A DNA stretch of 64,000 nucleotides, taken from positions 1 to 64,000 of the forward strand of contig JAINUG010000328.1 in assembly GCA_029706075.1 (NCBI GenBank), given 5' to 3'. The notes below the pieces were generated by a model. The model did not search any database. It saw only the letters and a list, made by a program, of their open reading frames with translations, and was not told the DNA's origin. Shown piece by piece: positions 20,691 through 32,265 of the stretch. Positions within the stretch are counted from its first letter, which is position 1. Each line of letters begins with the position of its first letter. This stretch comes from Aldrovandia affinis. Taxonomy: Eukaryota; Chordata; Actinopteri; Notacanthiformes; Halosauridae. A program made the position numbers and the translations under genes.

Positions 20691-22206
20691 CTACTCCTGA
20701 CCAGATTCATTATGAATACAATCACTGCTGGCGGAGGACAGGGAAGAGGTCAAAATCACAGGCATCTGGCAACACTGGTCGCTACACGCTGTTATGTTTA
20801 AGCTCGCGTTCGGTTGATGTCCAGCTCCTGTAATGTTACAGGACATTCCTGTCGAGATCATCGCTTCAAGAGAGAAATACTGCACTGTAATGGTTCCTAT
20901 GGGACCCAAGTTTTACTCAGATGTCCTTTTGTCTGCATGCATTAATGCGAGAGTGTGTTCTACCACTGCATAGTGCTGACTGACATAGGTTCAGTCCTGC
21001 AAGAGAGATGAAAGGGCGATGAAACCTTGGAAGGCAAATGGAAGTGCACAATTGTAAATAAACATGGTGTCACTCAGGAATAATTTATACACACCCTGCT
21101 GTCTCCCCTGTCAGTACTTTTATCCCGCGTCAAACGTCTGCCGTTTATCTGAATCAATTAGACGAGGAGAAAGCCTAATTTCCTCACCGTTCTTCTCAAT
21201 GGCAGAAGGGAAAGTGCTTACAGCACCACCAAAGGGCCGGCTGATGGCTTCAGTCAATGAGCTGTCATAGTTCAAACTCAATGATTACGACGAGAAACAT
21301 TTTTGTCTCTGGTCATCAGTCTCACTGTAAAGGACATTTTCATTCAAAATGAGACATTAGAAGCTGGGGGTAGAGGGGGGGGGGTGGGAAGCCAGCTGTA
21401 AAAAAAAGAAAAGATAAAAAGAAAATCAATGAGTAGTTATCCTGTAGAGTTGCAGAGGTAATGGATGGGGCTGTGCTGTGGCATTGTCTTCGGTCCATAA
21501 TTTCATCTGGGGGGGTTGTATCATCCTGGTAATTGAGTATTGATTTGAAAAGGAACAGCAGCATGACACTCTCTAAAGTGACAGAGCATGACTGGATGGG
21601 GCCACACGCTCTGAGTTCCGGGTTCTAGGTTCCAGGTTCTGGGTTCCAGGTTCCGGGTTCTGGTGAAAGCAATGGAATCAGGAGCCCAGTGCCACAGTCT
21701 GCTGCAGTTTGCCTTCGAACATATACTGTATCGGATTTTGGCTAACCTCAATTTCACCACCTCACAAACAGACCAGTTTCATGACAGTTTCAAAAGTGGG
21801 GCAAGTAGGGCCGTATCTGTCTCTGGATTTCATGCAGACTTCTGCTCTTAATTATTTAATTAGACCAGTCATTTGTGTAAATGACATTTTAGCTAAATTT
21901 GTTGATAAGCTCATGAATGGTAGCTGAAGACTGTTCTTATGGTGCTATATGAAACATAAGGATCCAGTCAATCTCTTAACTGAATATTCATCTCTGGTGA
22001 ATGTAGAGACCACGATATATTAATCGTATATCCTGTTCTGAAAGAGAAAAGATTGAATTTGTTTCACAAAAACCCCTTCAATGAGTTTCTTCAATGACCT
22101 GAGAAGCATGTCTCATAATGCTTTGCTGCCATTTTAAATCATTGACATTGGTGGCAATGATACATATGCATATGCAATTATACAAGAGTTTTAAAACTAT
22201 ATGTGT
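20691..22206. other. Spacer; includes short GGTTCYR array
   Basis: A heptamer-like array (GGTTCTAGGTTCCAGGTTCT and so on) occupies 21614-21663, and a G-run is near 21375. The stretch 21040-21310 looks single-copy. No gene recognised. Confidence 0.45.
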
Positions 22207-22525
22207 GGGGCTTCCCTGGAGGTGCAACAGGTAAAGGTGCTCGCCCAGAGTACAGATTTTTCTGCTGCACCAGCTTGGCTCAGGCCGGGAATCCCACTCA
22301 GGGGTGGCGATTGGCTGTCTGCCCCAGGGGGAGGGGGAAGGGAAAGCCACCTGCGCTGTGAGCACAGAAAGCCTCCCTGTGGGCAAAATGAATAAGCGAG
22401 TTTTGTCTCAAAAGAAACGGTTCACTGCCAGCCCCGGAGTAGTGGACAGCGGGCGCGTGGTGGAGGGTGAGTTGAAGAAATAGGGGTACCAAATTGGGAG
22501 AAAAACAGGGGGAAATCTGAAATAA
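22207..22525 (+). repeat. tRNA-SINE family S2, copy 1
   Basis: The head reads GGTGCAACAGGTAAAGGTGC and the middle GGTGGCGATTGGCTGTCTGC; the tail has AAATTGGGAGAAAAACAGGG. It is related to copies at 24375, 27410 and 29398, all on the minus strand. Confidence 0.75.
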
Positions 22526-23308
22526 ATGTATAAAAACTAAAAATGTAAAAACAAAAGTGAATGACAAAAGTTACTCTTTCAAGCATCAATGAAGTGTATA
22601 ATAGTATAGATGAATGATGTTCGCTCTTGCACTTGGTGGCTACCAATTTAAATCCATGAAACCAGGTGAAGTGGGTTAACTGTGTAATCAACCACTTTAA
22701 TGGAGCAATTAAGTGCTGAGTAAAAGTGAGTTCCACTGGTGTAGGAGTACAATCAACAAGGAAGTGTTCAGTAAGAGAATATTTTAATACTTTATTTAAT
22801 TAAAATCACATTTACTTTACTTTGATTTCCAGAGTTCACTCTGGAATTGACATTTTGCATGATAAATGAAAGAAAAAATATAAGGGGGTTTCAATGAAAA
22901 ACATTTAAGGGGATTCTAAAAGTGAGATATAAAAAAATGAACATAATAAACATCAATTACAGGGTTGCCATTTAGCAAAACTTTCAGAAACTCCTCTTGA
23001 GAATGGTCTATGTTGCTGCACTCAGAGAAATGAACAAATATGAATTTCCTCACATAATTTCCAGACCAATCAATAGACAAATAATCAATAGAAAGTGATG
23101 ATGCAGTTTCAGTCTCGAGAGAATTGGGGACACGTTGTGCCAACGTGGTCAAGCATGTCATGAATCCAACCTTCATTTCCTGGGAAAAGTGACTGACCGG
23201 AGCTTGAGACAGACAATAAATATTTCAGCAAGCACAGACGGGAGACACACATATGCCACTCTGTAGCCTGTTCTTAATTACGAACATGTATGGGTAACTT
23301 GAAAAGTG
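22526..23308. other. Spacer with a MITE-like relic
   Basis: 22640-22740 (CCATGAAACCAGGTGAAGTG and CAATTAAGTGCTGAG) resembles 58855-58950 and 62110-62170, a decayed dispersed repeat. Nothing else recognised. Confidence 0.4.
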
Positions 23309-23815
23309 TGTAAATGAACGGCCCTGGTGGCTCTGTTATGGTGTGGGGTCCACCCTGCCATGGTTTAGGTCCACTCAACCCCAAAGAGGGAAACATAAAC
23401 ACCAATAAATACAAAGACATTCTGAGTAATCACCTTCATCCTATGGTGAAGAATTTCTATCCTGATGGGAGTGGTCTCTTCCAGGATGACAATGCCCCCA
23501 TACACAGGGCTCGAGTGGTCACTGAATGGCTTGATGAGCATGAAAATTATGTAAACCATATGCAAGCCATGGTCATCTCAGTTACCACATCTCAACCCAA
23601 TTGAACACCTATGAGACAGTGTTTTCCACCACCATCAACAAAACACCAAAAGATGGAATTTCTTGTGGAAGAATGGTGTTGCATCCCCCCAATAGAGTTC
23701 CTGACACTTGCAGAATCTATGCCAAGGTGCATTGAAGCTGTTCTGGTGGCTCAATGCCCTATTAAGACACGTCATGTTGGTGTTTCATTTATTTTGGGAG
23801 TTACCTGTAAATGAC
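23309..23815 (+). pseudogene. Tc1-like transposase C-terminal fragment
   Basis: The frame from about 23314 reads GGSVMVWG and then SGLFQDDNAPIHRARVVTEW, which includes the second catalytic Asp. After a frameshift come a HLNPIEH-type block (third catalytic residue, near 23600), EEWCCIPPIEFLTLAESMPR and CIEAVL. This is the C-terminal half of a third Tc1 lineage, different from those at 2745 and 4855. The N-terminal DNA-binding half and the left end are missing. Sequence after 23755 resembles the start of a right inverted end, but no flanking TA pair can be assigned. Inactive relic. Confidence 0.88.
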
Positions 23816-24374
23816 TGAATTCCACACAAGAGAGGCAGGAGCACAGGAGTGAACATTTAAACTTACGAGGACCAAGTCAGCCTGAAAGCCTGTGGTTTTC
23901 AGTGGAGAGGGAAAAAAGCTTTTAACATTGTATCAATAATTATGTATAAACTGCGCTCAAAGATATGATCATTTTACCACTCTGGAGGTGTATACAGGGC
24001 ACAACTCAAGGGCACACTCTTTCAGGTGGGCCCTAAATGAAAAGCTACTTTGAAATAGATTTGCTGACAGCTTATACAATAATCCAAATGATGGGAAGCT
24101 TAATGATAGCTTCAAATGCATTAGCTTTCACAGGCATCTCAAAACAAATATTATGAAAACGTACTATAATAAGTCATGCAGGTCCTATGGGCACATGGTT
24201 TAATGGTTCATATTGATGTGTTAACATTTCACAGGGCATACTACCTATTAACTGGCTTCTACTTATCTGGTTTAGCCTTGAATTAAATCAATGTTTGTAC
24301 TTAACTTTGGCATGTAAATGTAAAAAATGCATGTGTTCCTCCTGTTTCTTCACAAACACCACTGAGAGAGTTCA
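23816..24374. other. Spacer without recognised feature
   Basis: AT-rich, no gene seen. Confidence 0.4.
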
Positions 24375-24597
24375 TACGGGACCATCTGCTACCCTGGGAC
24401 CTGCAGTGACAATAGCGCCGAACCTTCTCCTTCAAACCATTGCCATTGCCTGACTCTGATGGGGTGGACAGCTAATCACAGCCCTTGAATGAGCCAGAGC
24501 CGGGCTGGCATAGCCGGGAATCGAACCCAGGCTGCAGTGGGAAACCTGCACGTAAAATAAGTGCCTTTACCGGTTGCCCCATCCAGGGGCCCTATAG
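24375..24597 (-). repeat. tRNA-SINE family S2, copy 2
   Basis: On the minus strand: GGGGCAACCGGTAAAGGCAC head and CTGGGTTCGATTCCCGGCT B-box. The tail is diverged. Confidence 0.75.
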
Positions 24598-24661
24598 TAT
24601 ACATTAAGTCATTATTTCTTAATAATTAATTAATCTATTCAAATTAGAGTAATATCTAATG

Positions 24662-24890
24662 TTACATTACATTACATTACAGGCATTTAGCAGATGCTCT
24701 TATCCAGAGCGACTTACACAGTTTACATTTCTTTACATACAATCCATTCATACAGCTGGATATTCTACTGAAGCAATTCAGGTTAAGTACCTGGCTCAAG
24801 GGTGCAACGGCAGTGTCCCACCTGGGGATTGAACCTGCAACCTTAACGTTACAAGCCCAGTTCCCTAACCATTATACCACACTGTCTGCC
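24662..24890 (-). repeat. tRNA-SINE family S1, copy 2
   Basis: Full-length on the minus strand, ending in four TAATG units. Head, CCTTGAGC core and the CTCTGGATAAGAG tail are intact. Confidence 0.88.
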
Positions 24891-25466
24891 TATTCTGGCT
24901 GTATTGTAAATATAATTTTCTTATTGCAGCAATACTACACTAAATCTGTTTCTAATCAGTTGCGTATGACATTATTGCTGCATGTGACACGGTCATTTTA
25001 CGCCAGTGAAACAAGTTTGTAATTTTATAAAACATTTTTGTCCGTACATCTTCTCAGAGCCAGTTAAATCCCACTGTTTGTGTTTGTTACAAATGTAATG
25101 TTATCTACCACAGTTTAAAGACACGGATGAACAGGTTGATTAATACATATAAATGGGATGGAAATGCCCACTCTAACCAGACAATGGTGAGCTGTCAAAA
25201 TATTGCTACACATCAATGCAGGTTTTTGATCACTCAATTGACTTTTTGAAAAAATGAACATTGTATTTCTCTAGACATTGAGATTTTATGTGCATAAAAA
25301 AGGTAATGAGCCACCCCCTTTTAATCAGTTTTTTGAGAAAAGCAACATATCTAATAGCAATTTGATGATTTTAAAGTGGCTTGGTCACTTATTATTTGAG
25401 TTATTAAAATCCTCATTCAAACCGGATTGTGTTCTTAACATGGACACAGTTATGATTTACATATTA
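24891..25466. other. Spacer without recognised feature
   Basis: AT-rich, no gene seen. Confidence 0.4.
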
Positions 25467-25900
25467 TGAGGGACCGAATAGGGACCCAGACACAGACCAG
25501 GATAAGGCAAGGAAGGAACGTTTAATGATCAAGCAAAATTCAAAGCTGGTAGTCAGAGTTAGAGTTAGTACAAAAACGGAATCCAAAAAGAGTAGTCAAA
25601 AGGCAGTCCAAAGATCAAAACCAAATAAGCAGATGAGCAAACAAACAAAATCGGAAGGCAAAATCAATCAAACAGAAGGGGTGTCTCGAAAATCACAACA
25701 AACTCAGGCTTACAAACAATCGGCTCAGTGAATATTGATCAACGTTCTGACATTGAACCAGTGCAAACAATGAACTTATATACAAACGGGGAAGATAACA
25801 CAATAGGAATCAGGTGTGACTGGGAGGGGAAAAGGGCAAGAACACAGGTGAGAACGATTAGGATCACTAATACAATAACAAGGGGAGACAAAAGATGCGG
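25467..25900 (-). mobile_element. Possible Gypsy-type LTR relic
   Basis: Composition and phrasing (CCAGACACAGACCAGG, AACGTTTAATGATCAAG, TATATACAAACGGGGAAG, AATCAGGTGTGACTGGG) resemble LTRs of fish Gypsy elements read on the minus strand. I cannot define both ends or a target duplication. Confidence 0.35.
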
Positions 25901-27409
25901 ACTGGGAAGCACATAGACACAATGAAAATAAACAACCTGGAAGAGCAAGTAGACACGTGCACAGTTCGAAGGGGAGGAGCGCATAGATAGAAAACGCGTG
26001 CAGACAATGCGATAGGAGAGAAACGTAGTAGTAGATGGAAACGCAAGATCATTAGTAATTAGTAAATGTTAGTAACATAATCAAAATCCCTAACGTTAGT
26101 AGATTAGTACTATATACACATAATATGTACAGACAGAAAGAAAGAAAGAAGGAAGTAAACAAGATAAGAAATAAGGCAGAAACCTGTATAGTCGAAATCA
26201 CCCGAATAGTGCAACAACAAAGACAAGGAGTGGATTACCGAATAACAAGGAACACAGACAGACGGGGAAACTGACGTGAATGATAAGTGATACTGAGAAA
26301 ATAATAAAATACAAAAACAAGCAGAACAGAAGTTGCATAACATAACACATATGTATTTTAGAGCATAAGCTCAAACCTGCTTAGCTCAACTAAGTAATAT
26401 GAAATGGTTTAATACTGTACTTGAAACATTGAATCATTCAGTTTTTACATACTTTAATCAATTTCTGACAATACTCTCCTTTATCTTTGTTTCATAGACT
26501 TTTGATTATTTTTTCAGAACTTTTCAGAACAGTTTTTCCGAGGTCAATTTTTTAAACCTTTCATTGAAACTTTTCCCGTGCACAGTGGCAAAGACTTTAA
26601 TAGAGACATAATAAAATGCTACAAATAGCTAAAGTGTTTGAAAATCACTTGCCCTAACTTTGCCAAGAAATTTTGATTTGTACACCACATATTTTTGAAA
26701 TATTAAATCAATTTTAATGAAATGAAGCTCATGTTATCCAAATTGCAGTTTACCAACAAGCTTGACTGAAAATGACTGCAGCAAGGAAAAAAAGTGATTA
26801 AATTAGAGGGAGAAGAAATCAGTTATGTGCATTTGTATCATTTTCAACAAAGCTTTTAAATTGCACTTAAGCCAAACTTTCTCAAAGGCAGAGCTTGATG
26901 AATTTGCTGTTGACCAAGCTGATTACATTAAAAGCCATATTCAGACTCAGAATACAGGCCCCAAACCAGCGGGCCACACATTTCATGTTTTCACCAAGAA
27001 GAAACAAACAACCCCCCCCCGCCCCCACTTGGCATGCACTGCAACAGGGCTACAACATGTGAGACGCCTCCAGCCTGTGAAAACTCTCCATACTCAATTT
27101 GAGAGTAAAAGGCGCTCCCTGTAAAATGTTGTTAATACTAAATGTGCTTGCTTATTTCACGCTTCATGTAGCCTACTGTACAGATGTAGGCCTACAGCTG
27201 AATCGGTGATAACGCTCTTCCAATAATGTGCTGAAAGGTGTCCATGGGACAGCATCGTAGCTCCCAGGTGATACTTTGATGTTGATTCAATGCAGGCCTT
27301 AGCTCAGTCTCCAATATACCGATGACAAAAACGTTTACCTTGCCAAACTGTATTGAATAGAATAGGCCTATTTGAATAAAAAATTATGACTTTTATCGTG
27401 GGACAAGCT
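25901..27409. other. Spacer; short AGAA microsatellite
   Basis: (AGAA)n lies at 26137-26156 and a C-run at 27010-27020. No gene recognised. Confidence 0.45.
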
Positions 27410-27610
27410 AATACCTTGAGGCTCCTCCGAGACGGAACTCGCCCAGCCCAACCCTGTTGGCGAGCTTGTGCCAGCTCTCTCTCCCCTCCCTGGAGTGGAC
27501 AGCCAAACGCCGCCCCCGATCGGCGGAGCCAGGGCTGGTCTGTTACAGTCGGGTAAATTACCAGCTAATACGGGTACGTTAGCCCGCTATGCTATCGGGG
27601 CCCGCCTGAC
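27410..27610 (-). repeat. tRNA-SINE-like copy, family S2 (diverged)
   Basis: On the minus strand it has a tRNA-like start (GCATAGCGGGCTAACG) and a GGCGTTTGGCTGTCC block matching the S2 middle. Assignment is tentative. Confidence 0.5.
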
Positions 27611-28881
27611 TTTCATTCTCCAAATGACACTTAAACTGCTGTACTCGGTTTCTTTCTACTCTTTTTACCAAAGAAAAACAAGCTACTCTTGCCATTTTTG
27701 ATACATGTATTTCATATACTGTTATGTGTTATGCTGTTGATGGCAAACTTTTCAGATAATTAATAAAGTATCTGTCTGTCTATCTATCTATCCTCCTATA
27801 CACCAGCTTGTTTCCTGACCAACCCCCCACCCCCCCACCAAAACCCCCAACTTTTTTCTCATAAAGTAGGAAGTGAGAACAGCATCACCAGGTACCATAC
27901 CCAGATTAATTGCAGAGTCTTATTACCAGGCAGTGTTCAAATTAATTTCAATAATAATAATAATAATAATAATAATTTGTGCTTTCATACAAACAGTAGC
28001 CAGGCAGCATAAAAATAAAGTTCAAACTTGGGATTTCTCTGTTCAAATACACGTCTAGTGATGCACTTTGTTCAGAACCTCCACGTTTCTAGTTCTTTTC
28101 TGTGTGGCATTAAGGCCAGTGAAACTACTGTATGTTCACGTTTTCTTGAGTAACCTGTATTATTTCCCGTTCTTGAAACCGCAGTGAAAAACACTTTTAC
28201 ACTTTAAGCTTACACAGCACGTTTTTACATGAACAATTTTGCAGCTCTTGGTTATCAATTATAATTCAGTTTGACAAATGCAGTATTTTCCACAAACTCA
28301 TATGCGTATGGATTTTCTGCTATTTTATTGCATTGTGTGTACAACGTCTTTGATATATTTTTGACTAATGTATTTCTTATTCTGTGAATTGTTTCATTCT
28401 CAAGCACATTTTGTCGTCGATTTTATTACTATGGATTTTCTGTTTCTTTCATTGCATTGCGTGTGCGATGTCTTCAGGCATTTACACTACCCTGGCGTCC
28501 TTTAATAAAAGGCAAAAACACGACACAGATTGGCACCATTACATGGACTGATTCAGAACAAATTCATTCACATACAAACTGATCGGTCCAGATAAAGGTG
28601 TGTCAGACGAAGGATTCCCTGCCTGTTCACATCAAGTAGGCTATACTTTTTTATTCTTCCCATTTTTTTCTCCCGATCTAGAAGGCCCGATCGTATTGTC
28701 AAGTTACACTCTTCAACCCTCGGTATATGAGTGGCCGTTTGGGAAAAGTCATTCCCGGGCGACCGAGTTGACGCGCGAAACTACAAGTAGGGATCCAGAT
28801 GTCTCCGCGAGCAAACGAGATGTCCTTGTGCGTTCGAACGAGACTATGCGAGCAAGGGACATAGATTAGAACAAATTAGAC
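27611..28881. other. Spacer with microsatellites
   Basis: TCTG/TCTA repeats at 27771-27792 and (AAT)n at 27948-27976. No gene recognised. Confidence 0.5.
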
Positions 28882-29043
28882 CAGGGCTGGACTGGCTATA
28901 TAGTCTACCGGGCAAAGAGGTGTCTAGTTTTTTACTCTGAATCATTTTATATATATTATAACCTATATTTTTGTTTGTCTGTCAGTCGACAGATTTATTA
29001 CCCCGGTCGACATAGTCCAGAATCTGCTCCCAGTCCAGCCCTG
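28882..29043. mobile_element. Small hAT-type MITE
   Basis: Ends are CAGGGCTGGACTGG and its complement (29030-29043), and the flanking octamers match at 5 of 8 positions. Part of its interior is repeated just downstream (29060-29136: TAACCTATCTTTGTTTGTC, TAGTCCAGAATCTGCTC). Confidence 0.7.
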
Positions 29044-29397
29044 AATTTAATGATTCTATCAGAGGTGTCTTTACTCTGTATTATTTTTATAACCTATCTT
29101 TGTTTGTCTTGATAGTCCAGAATCTGCTCAGTATTTTAATGTATTTTGATAACATATTGATAGAAAAATAGAAAAAGAAAAATGACTGCCAGCGCTTTGC
29201 TAGTATTTGCCATCATAACTCTGAGCAAATTTTTTCAGCAGAATTACCCAAAACTACAACAAAATTAAAGTAAAACTACAAAAATAAACGAATGAAACAT
29301 TTTTTATCAATCCATGAGAGAGCATAGACCAGCACACGGGCTCCTACAAAACACGTGATGTCAGCTACCGCTTCTTGTCACAGAAGAATCCAACTAG
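29044..29397. other. Spacer; partial repeat of the upstream MITE
   Basis: 29060-29136 repeats the interior of 28882-29043 in the same orientation; the rest is unassigned. Confidence 0.5.
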
Positions 29398-29690
29398 CAT
29401 GCGGTACTGCTAGTTCGCCACGTCAACTCTGGGACAAAGGCGAAGTGAACTGCCTCCTCCGAACTTGCCAAGCTGTTGACCGTGACTCCACCACACACAG
29501 AGCCGCTTGCATGTGACAAAATCATGCCAACTCCCCTGCCCCTGGGGGCAGGCACCCAATCGCCACCTACAAATGGGACTCCCAGCCAGAGCCGTATTGG
29601 CACAGCCTGGGCTCAAACCCAGGCTGCAATGGGCAACCTGCACTTAGATTAAATACCTTTACCGGTTGCGCCACCTGCAGGGATCCTGAT
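29398..29690 (-). repeat. tRNA-SINE family S2, copy 4
   Basis: On the minus strand: GGTGGCGCAACCGGTAAAGG head, CTGGGTTTGAGCCCAGGCT B-box, TAGGTGGCGATTGGGTGCC middle. Nearly full length. Confidence 0.8.
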
Positions 29691-30500
29691 ATTGTTGTTT
29701 GGAGTGAGATATATTTCTCTCTCTTGAAATAAGCTGTGGCCAAACAGGCTGTCTAATAACAGCCCAAGCTTCTGTCAATCTCCACAACTAATATCAACAA
29801 TATTTAATCAGGCCAGATCATAGCAATTATCAACAATTCTGTGGGTCCAAATATGCCTTTAACATCTTAATGCCCAATTTGACGGATTGGTACAGGGAAA
29901 CCAATTTCCACTATTAGTCGTGCTGAAATATACAATAGATTGTTTGATCTGTTGTATTTAGGTATTTTGTATTGTAGGAGAAACATTGTCTTATTTCTAT
30001 AAAATAGAAAATAAAGAGAGAAATTAATTACACTAACTACACAAATAGTGACATAGTATATGAACACCCTATCAGTGAATTATTGCTATAAATTACAGAG
30101 AATGTGTCCGGAGTTATTAAATTGTGCCCTACAGATACATTGTATACAGCTTTTAAATATTTAAACACCAATCTGGTACTCGATTCAAATATTCATGGGA
30201 CACTTCAATAATTATCATATCTCTGCATCTGTGTGAGTTGTGTGTGTGTGAGAGAGAGTGAGTGAGACAGACAGAAAGAGCAACAGATGGACAGACAGAT
30301 AGATCCAGCAGCAACCCTCATGTAACAACAGCAGGTGATGCAGGTTTGTGATTGGCTGACTGTACAGGAAGCTGATCTTATCAGTGCCGTGGCAACAGCA
30401 GAGCCTGTCAGAGGCACATCTCATGTAAAAGCTATACCACTGCTCTTTGAGTAAACATGTGGTGCATTGAATACTCAGTATACACTATATTTTCACATCT
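29691..30500. other. Spacer with TG/GA-rich stretch
   Basis: A TGTG/GAGA run lies at 30233-30275. No gene recognised. Confidence 0.45.
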
Positions 30501-30750
30501 GGGCCCGTATTCATAAAGCGCCTCAGAGTACTGATCTGGGATCAGTTTTGCCCTTTCACCCCAAATGGATAAGGTTATGATATGGGCAGGGGAAAACTGA
30601 TCCTAGATCCGCACTCTTACTCTGATACCCTGTATGAATATGGGCCCTGATCTAGGATCAGTTTCCCCTGTCTATATCCTGTCCTTTCCCATTATGGTCT
30701 AAAAGGCAAAACTGCACTCCTACTCTGAGACACCTTATGAATACAGGTCC
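30501..30750. mobile_element. Palindromic dispersed repeat, partial dimer
   Basis: 30501-30647 begins GGGCCCGTATTCATAAAGCG and ends with its inverse (ATGAATATGGGCCC), with GATCTGGGATCAG inside. A second half copy follows to 30750. This foldback repeat is widespread in fish. Superfamily not assigned. Confidence 0.8.
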
Positions 30751-31699
30751 AGGGCCTATGCATGATTCATGAGATGTTCCTGCCTGAGTTAACAATTTTC
30801 AGCACATAATTATTTTATTATGCTGAGATTCTTCCGTTTATTTGTTAATGTATTTATATAGGCATTTATTAATTTACATGACAATGATGCATTGCTAACC
30901 TGTGTATTATCCAATGTAAAATAAAATATTGCTCTGAATATTTCCTAATTCCTAATTCCTGAGAAGCAATTTATGAAATTACTCTCTTTTTCAGTGAAAC
31001 ACTCCTTAATACATTAAGGGCTAAACTAATCTACAATATTTCATTACTCATTCCAGTTATAACTTGACCAGGACGTTAGAGGACGTTAGAGGATACACCA
31101 GAATTCATAAAGTGCTAATATTTTCCCCTCAAGCAGCTGAACCTAACATAGGATGACCTGCCTGTTGGCAGGTGTTGTCTTGGCCTAGGGCATATCAGTG
31201 ATCTTACTTTAATTCCCATACTTTTTTTTACTGTTGCAGAATGAAGCACAACATTATTCTGCCCAAAAAGGTTTTAGAGCAAAATGGCAATTTATATAAT
31301 TATAGAAAAATAATAAAAAGGGTATTCAGATGCTTTTATTCCAAGGTTGCATGTTTCTGTTAAGTGTGCCCTTGGGAAATACAGGACAATAAGCTTTTCA
31401 AAACAGAATAATTTCACATTTGATTTATTGAACCGAACGGCTTTTTAGTTTTAACGATTAGGCTGTGGTTAAACTGATCTTATAATTGACCTTTGCCCTC
31501 ACAGTTTTTCCCCCGCTGTGTCTGTGGGGGGAAATGTGCCTTATTAATCCAAAACACCTGCAATCCAAACATGTGACGATTAAAAATGAGCTTACCAAAT
31601 TAGCAGACTCTAAAAATGTAATAACTGGCAGACAAATTGTTTCTCATGGGAGGTTATATAAATGCAGACAGTACAATGAACAGGAAAAGAGAAGTATTA
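30751..31699. other. Spacer without recognised feature
   Basis: AT-rich, no gene seen. Confidence 0.4.
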
Positions 31700-32265
31700 T
31701 TCCCCTTTAGTGCCCTTGAAGAACATCTCTGTCAACACAGACTGAAAACCCACCTCTACAGAATATACCTCAACCCTCACTCTCTTCAGCTATCCACCAC
31801 TTCTTGCTGTCATTTTTAAATTAGCTATTGTTATAGTAATCGTACAGTAGTGTAATTATAATATTACAATTACAATATAATATTTCATAAACTTGACAAT
31901 GCTGCTCCTTGGTTTGATTAGCTACTTTGCAGTTACTGTTATGAGCATGCCCAGTGTGCCTTCTCTGTGGTACTTCTGCACTGTAGTGTTTCTGATGGTA
32001 ACACTGATGTTTCTGTCAAGTGAAGTCAAATGATGATGTTTCTGTCAAATGATGTCATGTGATGTTTCTGTCAAATGATGTGATACGATGGAATCTTCCC
32101 TCCCTCTCCACCTGAGCTGACGTGTGGTGAGCATTCTGGTGCAAACAGGCTGTCGTGCATCACCTAGGTGGGGGCTACACATTGTTGGTGGTTGAAATGA
32201 GTTTCCCCCCCATCTCTGTAAAGTGCTTCAAGTACCATGAAAAGTGTGATAAAAAAGCAGTCCAT
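31700..32265 (+). mobile_element. LINE 3' fragment
   Basis: A short frame reads LKTHLYRIYLNP, the usual C-terminal end of CR1/L2-type ORF2 proteins. About 390 bp later come CACCTGAGCTGACGTGTGG, TAGGTGGGGGCTACACATTG and GTAAAGTGCTTCAAGTACC, resembling the 3' untranslated end of such elements. Confidence 0.55.

Noticed and set aside
25525-25731. Lys/Gln-rich frame of 68 codons
   Set aside because: It lies in an A-rich LTR-like relic; its composition follows the DNA rather than a protein family.
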